Shown in pieces: positions 8,996 to 19,186 of a DNA stretch of 64,000 nt; the stretch's first letter is position 1; each line of letters opens with the position of its first letter. The DNA is from SLNP01 sp964568875 (GTDB lineage Bacteria; Bacteroidota; Bacteroidia; Bacteroidales; VadinHA17): NCBI GenBank assembly GCA_964568875.1, contig CAZMSH010000014.1, positions 1-64,000 of the forward strand, given 5' to 3'. Under the pieces are notes generated by a model. It saw only the letters and a list, made by a program, of their open reading frames with translations. It ran no database searches and was not told the origin of the DNA. Position numbers and translations under genes: made by a program.

Positions 8996-9287
8996 GGATA
9001 TTAAGTTTATCTGTTCGTTATTATAATGTCTTTTGTTTTCTTCATCATGCACCCCACGTTCGCCAAGGCTTCGGAGGACCCTGCCTGTACCCTTCGCAAC
9101 AATTAAGGGGGGTGCCCTCACATTCTATTAATATTCAACCCTGCCGGGGTTGCATCGTTGCCTTCTTCACCCTGCCGCGTCCACCGCAGCTTTAGCGAAG
9201 GCTGGTACCCTGTACATCGTCAGGCGGGTTGCAAACTTAATAAAATTATCTTTTCGTTTCTAAATATCTACATCGAATAACATCCTT
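8996..9287. other. Intergenic region with GC-rich repeat text
   Basis: 292 bp without a gene. It contains a short hairpin CAACCCTGCCGGGGTTG (about 9138-9154), the same motif that is tandemly repeated at 57110-57241, and text around 9059-9080 (TTCGCCAAGGCTTCGG) that recurs in part near 42768. Nothing codes here that I can support. Confidence 0.4.
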
Positions 9288-10091
9288 TTAACGCAGCAAC
9301 AGAAGGCTTATTGCCATTACTGCCATACCGGCGATCAGTCCGTATATTGAAAGATGGTGTTCGCCGTATTTTTCTGCTCCGGGTAACAGTTCGTCGAGCG
9401 ATATGAATACCATAATACCGGCAACTCCGGCGAATAGTATTCCGAATGTGGTTTCGTTCATAAATGGTACCAGCACTAGGTATCCGACGACTGCTCCGAC
9501 AGGTTCTGCCAAACCGCTGAGGAATGAAAGCATGAATGCCTTTCTCTTGCTCCCGGTAGCGTAGTATACAGGAACAGAGATGGCGATACCCTCGGGTATA
9601 TTGTGAATGGCCACCGCTATGGCAATGGCAACCCCTATTTGAGGATCTTTCAGCGCCGCAACAAAGGTTGCCAGTCCTTCGGGGAAGTTATGGATACCGA
9701 TGGCCAGGGCTGTGAATAGTCCCATACGCATCAGCCGGTGCTTATATTTTCCGGCCTGTGCCTCCTCGATCTTCTTTACCTCGTGTGGGTTTTCTTCTGA
9801 AGGGATAAACCTGTCGATCAAGGCAATCAGGGCTATGCCCCCGAAGAAGGCCAGTACTGTTACAAGCCATCCTTTATCCTCGCCGAGGGCTTCGGCAAGA
9901 GATACTTGTGCCTTGAAGAATATTTCAACGAAGGAGACATAGATCATTACTCCGGCTGAGAATCCCAGGCTTAAAGAGAGGAATCTGGTGTTGGTTTGTT
10001 TTGCAAAGAAAGCCAGAGTGCTTCCAATACCGGTTGCCAGCCCCGCAAAGAGGGTAAGCAGGAAAGCTAAAAGGTAGTTGTTGAACTCCAT
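9288..10091 (-). CDS. zupT: ZIP-family zinc transporter ZupT
   Basis: 267 residues with eight predicted membrane segments. The two metal-binding helices are present: HNFPEGLATFVAAL and HNIPEGIAISVPVYY, with the His/Asn/Glu residues that line the transport path in ZIP proteins. A charged loop (residues 95-120, EENPHEVKKIEEAQ) joins helices 3 and 4. It imports zinc and other divalent metals at the inner membrane. It starts 12 nt after the mpl stop, so the two genes are probably cotranscribed. Confidence 0.9.
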   Translation of the reverse strand: MEFNNYLLAFLLTLFAGLATGIGSTLAFFAKQTNTRFLSLSLGFSAGVMIYVSFVEIFFKAQVSLAEALGEDKGWLVTVLAFFGGIALIALIDRFIPSEENPHEVKKIEEAQAGKYKHRLMRMGLFTALAIGIHNFPEGLATFVAALKDPQIGVAIAIAVAIHNIPEGIAISVPVYYATGSKRKAFMLSFLSGLAEPVGAVVGYLVLVPFMNETTFGILFAGVAGIMVFISLDELLPGAEKYGEHHLSIYGLIAGMAVMAISLLLLR

Positions 10092-10102
10092 TTATGTTTC
10101 TT

Positions 10103-11458
10103 TTAAAGGGTTTCTGCAATTTGTTTGAGATCGGCACCGTCAAAGTCTCCTGAACTCATCAGCAAAACAGTACTCTCCGGTTCAGAGGAATCTGCAACAG
10201 CTCTGAACAGTTCCTCAGAGTTGTCGGTAACAAACAGGTTGCTGTGGCGGAAGGCTGCAGCCACATCCTCTCTTGAAAGATCGGGAAGCCTCTTCATCTT
10301 CAGGGCATGCGGATTGTAATAGACGAATGCCTTTGTCGCACTATCCATTGTTCCGGCATAGTGACCGATGAAATCGGAGTTCAGGCTGCTGAAGGTATGC
10401 AGTTCAAGGACAGCGATAATCTTCCTCTTGCTGTAGGCACCGGCAACGGCGTCTATGGTTGCCTTTACTTTTGATGGGGCGTGGGCAAAATCCTGGAACA
10501 CAACAACATGTTCGTCATCGCGCAGCTTCTGGAGGCGGCGGGCTGTTCCGGGAAAGGAAGGGATCGCATCGTAAAACTGGTCTCCTGTCAGTCCTGCTGC
10601 CTGGCAAGCTTTAAAAGCGGCGCTGAGATTCTGAAAATTATGGTCGCCAAAGAAGGGTGCCGGAACGGTGCGGTTAACAGCCACGGCGAAGGTGCCAGCC
10701 CTGTTTTGCATATAGGCGTGTACCTTGTAGGATTTTCTGATTATGTCAGGACGGGCTGCTTCAGCTACGGCGGCGGCATTGTCATCGCCGGCATAATAGG
10801 CGAGGGTTCCACCGTGGGTTATCATATCAGCGAAAATGCGGAACTGATCGACATAGCCCTCCCAGGTGGGGAAGACATTCATATGATCCCAGGCGATGCC
10901 GTTGATGATTGCGATATCGGGGTGGTAAAGATGGAACTTGGGGCGGCGGTCGATTGCCGAGGAGAGGTATTCATCTCCTTCGAAGACGGCGATTTCAGAG
11001 TCGCTGCTGAGGGATACCATGGTGTCGTATCCTTCGATTGCCGAGCCGACCATGTAGTCGAATTTAATACCGTTGTATTTCAGCACGTGCATGATCATTG
11101 CCGTGGTGGTTGTCTTGCCGTGGCTTCCACCGACAACGATACGCTTCTTATCGCGGGTCTGTTCGTACAGGAATTCGGGGAATGAGTTGATGGTTATTCC
11201 CAGTTGCTGCGCCTTCAGAAGTTCCGGATTGTCGGCTTTGGCGTGCATACCGAGAATAATCCGGCCTGTATCGGGAGTGATGGTTTCAGGGAACCAGCCC
11301 GTATGCTTTGGCAGCAGACCATGCTTAGCGAGGCGCGATGCTGCGGGTTCGTATATCTCATCATCGGAGCCTGTCACTTCAAAGCCCTTGTTTTTAAGGG
11401 TGATTGCGAGGTTGTGCATCACGGCTCCTCCTATCGCTATGAAGTGTACTCGTTCCAT
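10103..11458 (-). CDS. mpl: UDP-N-acetylmuramate:tripeptide ligase (Mpl)
   Basis: About 451 residues from the ATG at 11458 (MERVHFIAIGGAVMHNLA), preferred over an ATG seven codons earlier. It belongs to the Mur ligase family: an N-terminal Rossmann-like domain, the ATP-binding loop GGSHGKTTTTAMI, the central HMNVFPTWEGYVDQF stretch, and a C-terminal domain with DFAHAPSKVKATIDA. Mpl reattaches recycled L-Ala-gamma-D-Glu-meso-DAP peptide to UDP-MurNAc in peptidoglycan recycling. MurC is the main alternative, but the HMN and DFAHAP variants favour Mpl. It is divergently transcribed from the MBL-fold gene. Confidence 0.85.
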   Translation of the reverse strand: MERVHFIAIGGAVMHNLAITLKNKGFEVTGSDDEIYEPAASRLAKHGLLPKHTGWFPETITPDTGRIILGMHAKADNPELLKAQQLGITINSFPEFLYEQTRDKKRIVVGGSHGKTTTTAMIMHVLKYNGIKFDYMVGSAIEGYDTMVSLSSDSEIAVFEGDEYLSSAIDRRPKFHLYHPDIAIINGIAWDHMNVFPTWEGYVDQFRIFADMITHGGTLAYYAGDDNAAAVAEAARPDIIRKSYKVHAYMQNRAGTFAVAVNRTVPAPFFGDHNFQNLSAAFKACQAAGLTGDQFYDAIPSFPGTARRLQKLRDDEHVVVFQDFAHAPSKVKATIDAVAGAYSKRKIIAVLELHTFSSLNSDFIGHYAGTMDSATKAFVYYNPHALKMKRLPDLSREDVAAAFRHSNLFVTDNSEELFRAVADSSEPESTVLLMSSGDFDGADLKQIAETL

Positions 11459-11560
11459 GTTGGTTTTGGTTCCGGCCAAATTTTTATAGTTTTGGTGGGT
11501 AAACTTAATATCGGTTTCCCTTGTTTATTTGTTGAGGGGCTCAAAAATACGAAGATAATT

Positions 11561-12406
11561 ATGAAGATTTATCCGATTCATATCACGAATTTTAAAATTG
11601 ACGGCGGGGCGATGTTCGGTGTGGTGCCGAAGGCGCTGTGGAGCCGGGTGGTGACGGCTGATGGTAATAACCTGGTTAACTGGGCAATACGGTCGCTGCT
11701 GGTCGATACCGGCAGCAGGGTGATTCTTGTCGATAATGGTTATGGCGACAAGCTGAGTGAGAAGTATCTCAGGCATGTGCATCTGAACGGGGGCGACGGA
11801 CTTGTCGGGGGATTGGCGAAGGCGGGCTACAAGCCTGAGGATGTTACCGATATGCTGCTCACACATCTGCATTCCGACCATTGCGGGGGAGGGGTGAGGC
11901 GCGGCGCGGGGGGTGCCGGCTATGAGCTTGTGTTTCCCAATGCAGATTATATTGTGAGCAGGCGACAGTGGGAGTGGGCCCTCAATCCGAACCTTCGCGA
12001 GGCCGATTCCTACCTGAGCGAAAACCTGCTTCCCATGCAGGAGAGCGGCAGACTGAGGCTTATCGACGGACCGATGCAATTGTGCGACGGCGTGGAGCTG
12101 CGTATCGCCGACGGACACACGCCGGGTCAGATAATTCCGGTTGTTGACCTGGGCGACCGCAAGCTGGTCTTTGCTGCCGACCTGATACCTACCACCTACC
12201 ATATTCCGCTTCTCTGGAATATGAGCTACGACCTCGATCAGCTTAAAACTATTGGGGAGAAGAGCGCCCTTCTCGAGGAGTCAGCGGAGAACAACTATCT
12301 GCTGATGTTCCAGCATGACCTGGAAACGGAGTGCTGCACGGTGGCCCGGACAGAGAAGGGAGTCAGGGTGGATAGACGATTTAAGATTAACGATTTAAGA
12401 TTTTAG
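11561..12406 (+). CDS. MBL-fold metal-dependent hydrolase
   Basis: 281 residues from the ATG at 11561 (MKIYPIHITNFKIDGG); an in-frame extension overlapping mpl is rejected. The metallo-beta-lactamase metal motif is clear in THLHSDHCGGG, a further His in DGHTPGQIIP, Asp in FAADLIPT, and a final His in MFQHDLE. The family includes lactonases and quorum-quenching-type hydrolases as well as general esterases; substrate cannot be told. It reads away from mpl across a short shared promoter region. Confidence 0.8.
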   Translation: MKIYPIHITNFKIDGGAMFGVVPKALWSRVVTADGNNLVNWAIRSLLVDTGSRVILVDNGYGDKLSEKYLRHVHLNGGDGLVGGLAKAGYKPEDVTDMLLTHLHSDHCGGGVRRGAGGAGYELVFPNADYIVSRRQWEWALNPNLREADSYLSENLLPMQESGRLRLIDGPMQLCDGVELRIADGHTPGQIIPVVDLGDRKLVFAADLIPTTYHIPLLWNMSYDLDQLKTIGEKSALLEESAENNYLLMFQHDLETECCTVARTEKGVRVDRRFKINDLRF

Positions 12407-12420
12407 ATTTGCTCCCTCTG

Positions 12421-12640
12421 GTCGCGAGCTCGCCTGCGGCTCGGTTGCTCCCGTTGTTGCGAGCTCGCCTGCGGCTCGGTTCTGTGAGCTCACCCCGACC
12501 AATTCCGGGTTGGGTTGAGATTTGCTCCGGACACCGGATACCGGGCACCGGACACCGTTTACCGTTTTGCTCCCATTCGGTCGCGAGCTCGCCTGCGGCT
12601 CGGTTCCGTTTACCGTTTACCGTCTACCGTATTTTAGTTC
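12421..12640. repeat. Intergenic direct repeats between MBL hydrolase and fumarase
   Basis: Three copies of a 23-bp GC-rich unit (core GCGAGCTCGCCTGCGGCT) lie at 12424-12446, 12459-12481 and 12583-12605, separated by short ACCGGATACCGG- and TTTACCG-type tandem text. The unit contains the palindrome GCGAGCTCGC. No coding potential is supported. Confidence 0.7.
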
Positions 12641-12717
12641 ACTTTAGCCACTCCTTTTTCTAAACTCTTTCCTATCTTTAATGCGTTAACCAATAATTCT
12701 AACCAAATCATACCATA

Positions 12718-14328
12718 ATGGCCGCATTTATCTATGAAAAGCCGTTTCAGCACGGAAAGGACACAACAAAGTACAAGCTGCTGACAAAAGATTATGTTAA
12801 GAAGATTTCTGTCGACGGACGTGAGATTGTGAAAGTTGAGCCGGAGGCTCTTGAGCTGATGGCCCGACAGGCATTCGATGATGTCAATTTCTTCATGCGT
12901 ACTTCTCACCTTGAGAAGCTGAAGAAGATACTTGATGACCCCGAGGCTACTGACAACGATCGCTTCGTGGCTTACATAATGCTCAAGAATACCGTTATCT
13001 CTGCCGAAGGTAAGCTTCCATGGTGCCAGGATACCGGTACGGCAATAGTCATGGCTCGCAAGGGTGAGAATATCTTCACCGGAACTGATGATGCGCTCCA
13101 TTTGTCGAAGGGCGTTTACCGCACATATGATGAGAAGTATCTGAGGTACTCACAGATAGTGCCAGCAACGATGGTTTCCGAGAAGAACAGCGGCAGCAAC
13201 CTGCCGGCACAGATAGATATATATGCTACCGAAGGCAGCCGCTATGAGTTTCTGTTCGTTGCCAAGGGCGGTGGTTCTGCCAACAAGACATTCCTCTACC
13301 AGCAGTCGAAGTCACTCCTCAACGAAGAGTCGCTGAAGAAATTCGTCAGGCAGAAGATAGAGGAGCTTGGCACCTCAGCCTGTCCGCCATACCATCTCGC
13401 TCTTGTTATTGGCGGAACCTCGGCCGAAAACTGTCTCAAGACGGTCAAGGAAGCGTCAGCGGGGTATCTCGATGACCTGCCAACAACAGGAAATGAGGCA
13501 GGAAGAGCATTCCGCGACCTGGAGTGGGAAGCCAAAGTGGAGCAGATATGTCAGGAGTACGGCGTTGGAGCCCAGTTCGGTGGCAAGTACTTTATTCACG
13601 ATGTGAGGGTTATAAGGCTTCCGCGACATGCTGCCTCATGTCCGGTGGGTATGGGGGTTAGCTGCAGTGCCGACAGGAATATCAAGGGTTATATCAGCGC
13701 TGACGGTGTGTTCCTCGAAGAACTCGAGATGAATCCGGCCCGCTTTATGCCGGCAATGGCCCCGGAATTGGAGAAGCCGGTGGAGATCGATCTCGACAGG
13801 CCGATGAAGGAGGTTCTTGCCGAACTTACAAAACACCCTGTCAAGACCCGCCTCAAACTTCGCGGAACGCTGATTGTAGCACGCGACATTGCCCACGCTC
13901 GCATAAAGCAGATGATAGATGAAGGCAAGCCGATGCCCGAGTATTTCAAGAACCATCCTATATATTATGCCGGACCGGCCAAAACACCTGATGGTATGGC
14001 TTCTGGTAGTTTCGGACCAACCACGGCGGGAAGGATGGACTCTTACGTTGACCTTTTCCAGAGCCACGGAGGATCGATGGTTATGCTTGCCAAGGGCAAC
14101 CGCTCGCGGCAGGTGATAGATGCCTGCAAAAAGTACGGAGGATTCTACCTGGGTTCGGTCGGCGGTCCGGCTGCAATACTTGCAAAAGAGAGCATCAAAT
14201 CTGTCGAACTGGTAGATTTCGAAGAGCTTGGCATGGAGGCCGTCAGGAAGATCGTTGTCGAAAACTTCCCTGCTTTCATCCTTACCGATGACAAGGGAAA
14301 CGACTTTTTTGACGAGTATAACGGGTAG
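12718..14328 (+). CDS. Class I fumarate hydratase (4Fe-4S)
   Basis: 536 residues, the length of two-domain class I fumarases. It interconverts fumarate and malate in the TCA cycle or in fumarate respiration. The alpha part holds the cluster cysteines in LPWCQDTGTA, in HAASCPVGMGVSCSADRN and near SAENC; the beta part (from about residue 340) has the swivelling domain with GPTTAGRMDSYVDLFQSHGG and CKKYGGFYLGSVGGPAA. A TATCTTTA box 38 nt upstream may be its promoter. Iron-sulfur fumarases are oxygen-labile, which fits a largely anaerobic host. Confidence 0.92.
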   Translation: MAAFIYEKPFQHGKDTTKYKLLTKDYVKKISVDGREIVKVEPEALELMARQAFDDVNFFMRTSHLEKLKKILDDPEATDNDRFVAYIMLKNTVISAEGKLPWCQDTGTAIVMARKGENIFTGTDDALHLSKGVYRTYDEKYLRYSQIVPATMVSEKNSGSNLPAQIDIYATEGSRYEFLFVAKGGGSANKTFLYQQSKSLLNEESLKKFVRQKIEELGTSACPPYHLALVIGGTSAENCLKTVKEASAGYLDDLPTTGNEAGRAFRDLEWEAKVEQICQEYGVGAQFGGKYFIHDVRVIRLPRHAASCPVGMGVSCSADRNIKGYISADGVFLEELEMNPARFMPAMAPELEKPVEIDLDRPMKEVLAELTKHPVKTRLKLRGTLIVARDIAHARIKQMIDEGKPMPEYFKNHPIYYAGPAKTPDGMASGSFGPTTAGRMDSYVDLFQSHGGSMVMLAKGNRSRQVIDACKKYGGFYLGSVGGPAAILAKESIKSVELVDFEELGMEAVRKIVVENFPAFILTDDKGNDFFDEYNG

Positions 14329-14610
14329 GTATCAGGTATCAGGTATCAGGTATCAGGTATCAGGTATCAGGTACCAGGTACCAGGTATCAGGTATCAGGC
14401 GTAAAGGCATAGTGACGTAGAAGGGCGTAGAAGGTCATATACGGACGTTATTTATTCTGTCTAAGCCAACATGATGCTAAATGGTAATGTTGTACCTGCG
14501 ATGTCGAGGGGGTTTGAGGAAAGTGACCTAAAGATACTTAAAAACAGGGAATCATGCAACCGTGCCAGACACCGTGCAAATTCTGACATTACTGGCTGTA
14601 AATCCGGCAA
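14329..14610. repeat. 7-bp tandem repeat and gene-free tail
   Basis: Ten head-to-tail copies of GGTATCA (two as GGTACCA) fill 14328-14397, starting on the last base of the fumarase stop codon. The remaining text to 14610 contains no supported gene or RNA. Confidence 0.8.
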
Positions 14611-16053
14611 TTATCTCTTTCTTAGTATATTATAGGCGCACAGGTAGCCTCCGAAGATGGCTCCCGAGAAACCGCCTCCGGTTTTGCCCCATGCCGAGGC
14701 AATATGTACGTTGGCGGGCAGGGCCGAGGCATCAATTGCAGGCTTTGAGGGAACCTGTGCAAAGCCGTAAACGGCACCACCCGGAGTGAGTGTATAGCGT
14801 TTAACTGTTGCTGCGGTTCCCACATCGCAGTAATCGACCAGTTTCCGGAACCCCGGCAGTATCTTCTCCATCCGCGTAATAAATATCTCAGCAACCTCCT
14901 CCTTTCTCCTGTTGTAGTCACCTTTCGCCATGCCCTCCCAGTCAGAGAGGTAATCGATACAGCACAAGGCACCGACACTCTTGCCTGCCGGTGCCAGTCC
15001 CGAGTCGATTCTGCCGTAGTCGACGAAAGTGAAGCTTCTCTTTTCATAGCCGGCATGGTTGTTTTTCAGAATGTCTGACTGACGTTCAACGGAATCGTCA
15101 AAGACAAATGTAGAGTAGTGACTGTTGCCAACCGATGCCAGATCGCCGCTGAAACCAAAATATACCGTCAACAGCGATGCCCCGGTCTTCTGTTTATCCA
15201 GTTCACCTTTCAGTTTTGCACGGTATTCTTCCGGAAGCCATTCAGCAAAGTGCGCAGGAGCATTGTTCATTACAATTTCAGCAGCAGTTGCCGTTACCTG
15301 CTCTTCCCGTGAGCCTCTTTTCTTAACATACGTGACGCCTGTAACGGCTCCGTTGTCGGTTGTCAGTCCGGTTACAACATGGCTGAGCAACACCTCCCCG
15401 CCATGATTTCTGATAAAGCCTGCCAGGTGATCTGACAGCATCTGCGAGCCTCCCTTTATGAAGCTGGCTCCTCCGCCGCCATAGTAGCTTCCCTGGGCGA
15501 TGTTGTAGTAGGTCATCGATAGTGAATAGGGATCGTCGTGGAAGTAGCCAAGATTGCCCAGCAGTACCAGTTTAAGATCCTCATCGGATATTATGGAATC
15601 GAGCCATTCACCCACGCTCATCTCGGGAAGTGGTTCCCCTCCGGGTCCCTTTCTTTTCGGATTGAGAATCTGTTCGAAGTAGGAATCAATACCGGCCGTT
15701 TCGGCAGGGAAATTTTCCTTTAGCACCGTGGCGGCTTCTTCAGGGTCGTGCGGCACGGTTATGTCAACACCGCGGCACAGAAAGCGGAAGAACTCGGGAA
15801 CTTTTACCAGTTGTACATTGTCAGTTATTCCCAGTTCACTGAATATGCGGTTTTTCATGTCGCGGGGTGACGGACCATCCATTTCGTGCAGCCCCACCTC
15901 AAGGGTGTAGTCACCTCTCCTGAAAGTGGTTGCACATCCCCCGGGCTGAGTGTGTTGTTCTATCAGCAGCACCTTTTTGCCTTCGCGGGTCAGCTTGGCG
16001 CCTGCTGTCAGTCCGCCCAGTCCGCCTCCAACAACAATTATGTCATAATCCAT
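14611..16053 (-). CDS. CrtI/retinol-saturase-like FAD-dependent oxidoreductase
   Basis: 480 residues. The N-terminus is a dinucleotide-binding fold (IIVVGGGLGGLTAGAKL, then EQHTQPGGCATTF) and the C-terminus has the matching FAD-closing segment (VHIASAWGKTGGGFSGAIFGGY). The overall plan is that of phytoene desaturases and all-trans-retinol 13,14-reductases. The substrate is unknown; no carotenoid genes are nearby. It is the last of three leftward genes, 7 nt after the GNAT-like gene and downstream of an acyl-CoA ligase, so a lipid or polyene substrate is a reasonable inference. Confidence 0.75.
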   Translation of the reverse strand: MDYDIIVVGGGLGGLTAGAKLTREGKKVLLIEQHTQPGGCATTFRRGDYTLEVGLHEMDGPSPRDMKNRIFSELGITDNVQLVKVPEFFRFLCRGVDITVPHDPEEAATVLKENFPAETAGIDSYFEQILNPKRKGPGGEPLPEMSVGEWLDSIISDEDLKLVLLGNLGYFHDDPYSLSMTYYNIAQGSYYGGGGASFIKGGSQMLSDHLAGFIRNHGGEVLLSHVVTGLTTDNGAVTGVTYVKKRGSREEQVTATAAEIVMNNAPAHFAEWLPEEYRAKLKGELDKQKTGASLLTVYFGFSGDLASVGNSHYSTFVFDDSVERQSDILKNNHAGYEKRSFTFVDYGRIDSGLAPAGKSVGALCCIDYLSDWEGMAKGDYNRRKEEVAEIFITRMEKILPGFRKLVDYCDVGTAATVKRYTLTPGGAVYGFAQVPSKPAIDASALPANVHIASAWGKTGGGFSGAIFGGYLCAYNILRKR

Positions 16054-16060
16054 ATAGATT

Positions 16061-17230
16061 CTATTTTATGTCAGGTATCGGGTACCTTTTAAACTCCTTA
16101 GTGCGATCAAACAGGTAACGGTAGTGGATATAATTTTTCACCGGCACACTCCCGACAGATATGAATATTTTCCTCATTCGCGGATTGAAGTCTGCTACCC
16201 ATGAGAATTCAACCTCCGTGTAGTGGGGTTTCCTCTTCAGTACATCGTAAACGTGCAGTATGAATGCCGACTCGATACCCAGGTTCTGAAACTTCGGTAT
16301 CACACCCATAAGCAGCCCCTTCGCCCTGGTCATGGTCTTACGCTTCTTCAGCCACACGAACCTGATCATGTTGAAAAGGTGCATCTTTCCATTCAGGTGC
16401 TTGAATATCTGGTTTACATCCGGGAACATAAGGTAGATTGCTATGGGCTTTCCCTCGAAATAGGCAATCCATATAAACTCCTCATCAACAATCGGCTTTG
16501 CCTTTTTCAGCACCTCTCTTATATACTCGGGCTTGAGAGGTTCAAAGTGAGTCTTAAACGATGCCCATGCTTCGTTGAAGGCTTCAGCGAAGTCAGTAGT
16601 CAGTTTTTCCTCGTCCTTCCAGGAGAAGTGTCGGAAAGAATATCCCGGTTTCGCTGCCACCCATTCGGCTATCTTCCTGAAGCGGTCGGAAAGGGGTGTT
16701 GTGACATCCATGTGGAAGCCTTCCATCTTGTAATATGTCTGGAACCCATAGGCTTCGAAAAGGTCTTTGTAATATGGATGATTATAGGGCACATCAAACG
16801 AGGGATGGGTGAATCCGTCGACCAGCAATCCCCAGTATTTGTCGGTTTCTCCGAAGTTTATCGGTCCGTCCATTGCCTCCATACCCCGTTCGGCCAGCCA
16901 GTTGCGGGCTGTGTCAAACAGTACCGTAGCAGCGGTGATGTCATTGATGCATTCGAAGAATCCCATACCCCCGGTAGGCTGGTCGTGACTATTTGCAAGG
17001 TTGTGGTCTATGAAAGCAGCGACCCTTCCGATAAGATTTCCCTTTTCATCTTCAAGTATCCACCTGTCAACTTCACCATGTTTGAAATATGGGTTCACGT
17101 CCGGATCAAATATTGACTCAATATCCATGTCGAGCGGACAAACCCAAACCGGATCATCCCTATATAATCTCCTGGCGGTGTTGTGGAACTTTTTCCTGGT
17201 CTTCCGGTCAGTAACCCTGGTAATGATCAT
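16061..17230 (-). CDS. GNAT-superfamily-like protein
   Basis: 389 residues, soluble. It opens like Bacteroidota acyl-N-acyltransferase-fold proteins (FHNTARRLYRDDPVWVCPL), contains a GMGFFECIND segment that resembles the GNAT acceptor region, and a C-terminal half with WIAYFEGKPIAIYLMFPDVNQ and LLMGVIPKFQNLGIESAFILH, the latter resembling the acyl-CoA pyrophosphate loop. Function is not known. It sits between an acyl-CoA ligase and an FAD oxidoreductase in a leftward run. Confidence 0.6.
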   Translation of the reverse strand: MIITRVTDRKTRKKFHNTARRLYRDDPVWVCPLDMDIESIFDPDVNPYFKHGEVDRWILEDEKGNLIGRVAAFIDHNLANSHDQPTGGMGFFECINDITAATVLFDTARNWLAERGMEAMDGPINFGETDKYWGLLVDGFTHPSFDVPYNHPYYKDLFEAYGFQTYYKMEGFHMDVTTPLSDRFRKIAEWVAAKPGYSFRHFSWKDEEKLTTDFAEAFNEAWASFKTHFEPLKPEYIREVLKKAKPIVDEEFIWIAYFEGKPIAIYLMFPDVNQIFKHLNGKMHLFNMIRFVWLKKRKTMTRAKGLLMGVIPKFQNLGIESAFILHVYDVLKRKPHYTEVEFSWVADFNPRMRKIFISVGSVPVKNYIHYRYLFDRTKEFKRYPIPDIK

Positions 17231-17305
17231 GTCGTGAGTGTCAAGGATTAAACAAATTTACTGAGAGTAACGCAAACAGGTATGCAGAAACGGCATGACT
17301 GAACC

Positions 17306-19078
17306 TTATTTCCGGTATACCTCGTCAAGCAGTTCACGGTATTTCTCTGTTATTACCTGCCTCTTCAGCTTGAGCGTGGGAGAGAGTTCTCCGGTAGCGG
17401 GACTCCACTCATCGGGTACCAGGCGGAAGCGGAGTATCCTTTCATGCGGACTGACCCGCTTGTTGTACTTTTCAACTTCGGCAGAGATTGCTGAGAGTAC
17501 TTCTTCAGATTCAATGAGTTTGCCCGTAACACGCGTTTCAGGGGGCTTTTGTGCCACTATATCTTCAAAGTATTTCATGTTTGGTGAAATAAGTGCACTG
17601 GCGAATTTTTCATGCTCTCCCACTACCATTATCTGGTCAATCATAGCCGACTCCTTGAATATATTCTCAATTAGCTGGGGAGCGATAAACTTTCCGCTCG
17701 AGAGCTTGAATATCTCCTTCTTGCGGTCGGTGACCATCAGGAACCCGTCATCGGTAAGGTATCCGATGTCACCTGTCCGGAACCAACCCTCCTCGTCGAA
17801 TGCAGCCTTGGTGAGCTCCGGGTCGTTGTAGTAACCAATCATTACATTCGGACCCTTGCAGAGGATTTCACCATCTTCGGCAATCTTTACCTCTACTCCT
17901 TCAATGGTGAATCCGACTGAGCCAAGTTTGACGCCACCCTTGTACTGCCTGTTAATTGTTATTATCGGTGAGGTTTCGGTCAGGCCATACATGTTGATGA
18001 TTTTTATGCCTGCAGCCCAGAACACTCTTTCCAGCCTTGGAGGGAGGCTTGCCCCGCCGCAGCCTACCAGTCTGACGTTATTGCCCAGGGCTGCCCTCCA
18101 CTTGCTGAATATTAGTTTGTCGGCAATGGCAAGCTTTCTTTCGTAGAACCAGCCGTTCTCACCGAAGGGCTTGTAACGGTCGCCGAGTTTTACTGCCCAG
18201 AAGAAGAGGCTTTTCTTTACGCCGGTCAGCTTTTTGCCTTTTGAAATAATCACGTCGTAGAACTTCTCAAGAATGCGGGGGACGGCATCGAATCCGTCGG
18301 GCTTTATCTCCTGCATATTGGCTGCTATGGTACCCATATTTTCGGCATAGTAGATACTGGTATTGCTGTACTGTGTCTGGTAGTTGCCGAGGCGGCCTCC
18401 TACATGGCACAGTGGAAGGATGCTGAGGTATTTGTTTTCAGGCTTGAGATCAAACACCTCTGCCGCTGCCAGAAAGTTACTGACAAGATTTTTGTGCGAG
18501 AGCATCACACCTTTTGCCTTACCCGTGGTTCCTGAGGTATATATCAGAACCGCGCATGTTTCAGGATCAATGGACTCTTTTTGTTTGTCGATCTCCTGCT
18601 TTGTTTCAGAAGGGCAGTCCACACCCCTACTAATTATCTCATTCCAGTTGGGAGCCCCTTCAATTTCATCGAAGGTATATAAGCCGATATTACTGCCTGT
18701 TTCTTTGACAGCCGGTTCGACAGTGCGATGCAGCTTGGCATCGGAGACGAGCACCATTTTTGCCCCGGAATCCCTGATGATGTGTTCATATTCAGGGGTG
18801 CTGAGTGAGGTGAATACCGGGACATGGACCACTCCGAGCATAGCCATACCGAGATCGGCGAAGTTCCATTCCGGACGGTTGGAAGAGATGGTTATAATTT
18901 TATCTCCTTTTCTGATCCCCATTTGATGCAATCCATAGCAGATGTTTGTTGAATTGTCTATATATTCCTTAGAGCTGTAGCAGATCCACTTGCCATGTTG
19001 TTTGAAACAGAGTGCATCATCTTTAGCCGGCAACGACTTGTAGCGTTCCAGCAGGTCAAACGTGCGGGTAATATCCAT
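17306..19078 (-). CDS. Long-chain fatty acid-CoA ligase (AMP-forming)
   Basis: 590 residues of the ANL superfamily. The P-loop-like motif LIYTSGTTGKAKGVMLSH, the NMYGLTETSP motif, and the hinge/adenylate region GWFRTGDIGYLTDDGFLMVTDRKK (in parts) are all intact, as is a C-terminal Lys-containing KLSSGKFIAP. It activates fatty acids to acyl-CoA at the membrane surface. It leads a leftward group with the GNAT-like and CrtI-like genes, with a 75-nt gap before the first of these. Confidence 0.9.
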   Translation of the reverse strand: MDITRTFDLLERYKSLPAKDDALCFKQHGKWICYSSKEYIDNSTNICYGLHQMGIRKGDKIITISSNRPEWNFADLGMAMLGVVHVPVFTSLSTPEYEHIIRDSGAKMVLVSDAKLHRTVEPAVKETGSNIGLYTFDEIEGAPNWNEIISRGVDCPSETKQEIDKQKESIDPETCAVLIYTSGTTGKAKGVMLSHKNLVSNFLAAAEVFDLKPENKYLSILPLCHVGGRLGNYQTQYSNTSIYYAENMGTIAANMQEIKPDGFDAVPRILEKFYDVIISKGKKLTGVKKSLFFWAVKLGDRYKPFGENGWFYERKLAIADKLIFSKWRAALGNNVRLVGCGGASLPPRLERVFWAAGIKIINMYGLTETSPIITINRQYKGGVKLGSVGFTIEGVEVKIAEDGEILCKGPNVMIGYYNDPELTKAAFDEEGWFRTGDIGYLTDDGFLMVTDRKKEIFKLSSGKFIAPQLIENIFKESAMIDQIMVVGEHEKFASALISPNMKYFEDIVAQKPPETRVTGKLIESEEVLSAISAEVEKYNKRVSPHERILRFRLVPDEWSPATGELSPTLKLKRQVITEKYRELLDEVYRK

Positions 19079-19186
19079 TTTAGTTAGTGTTGGTCAGGTC
19101 TGAACCGATTTTACGGCAATATAGTAAAAATTGGGCACCGGCTTCTCTACATTGCAGACGAAAGTATGAGAAAAAAGAGCATATAA

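Noticed and set aside
14440..14600. Possible RNase P or other housekeeping RNA (GAGGAAAGTG text)
   Set aside because: Only a short resemblance to a conserved RNase P segment; no matching helices could be found around it.
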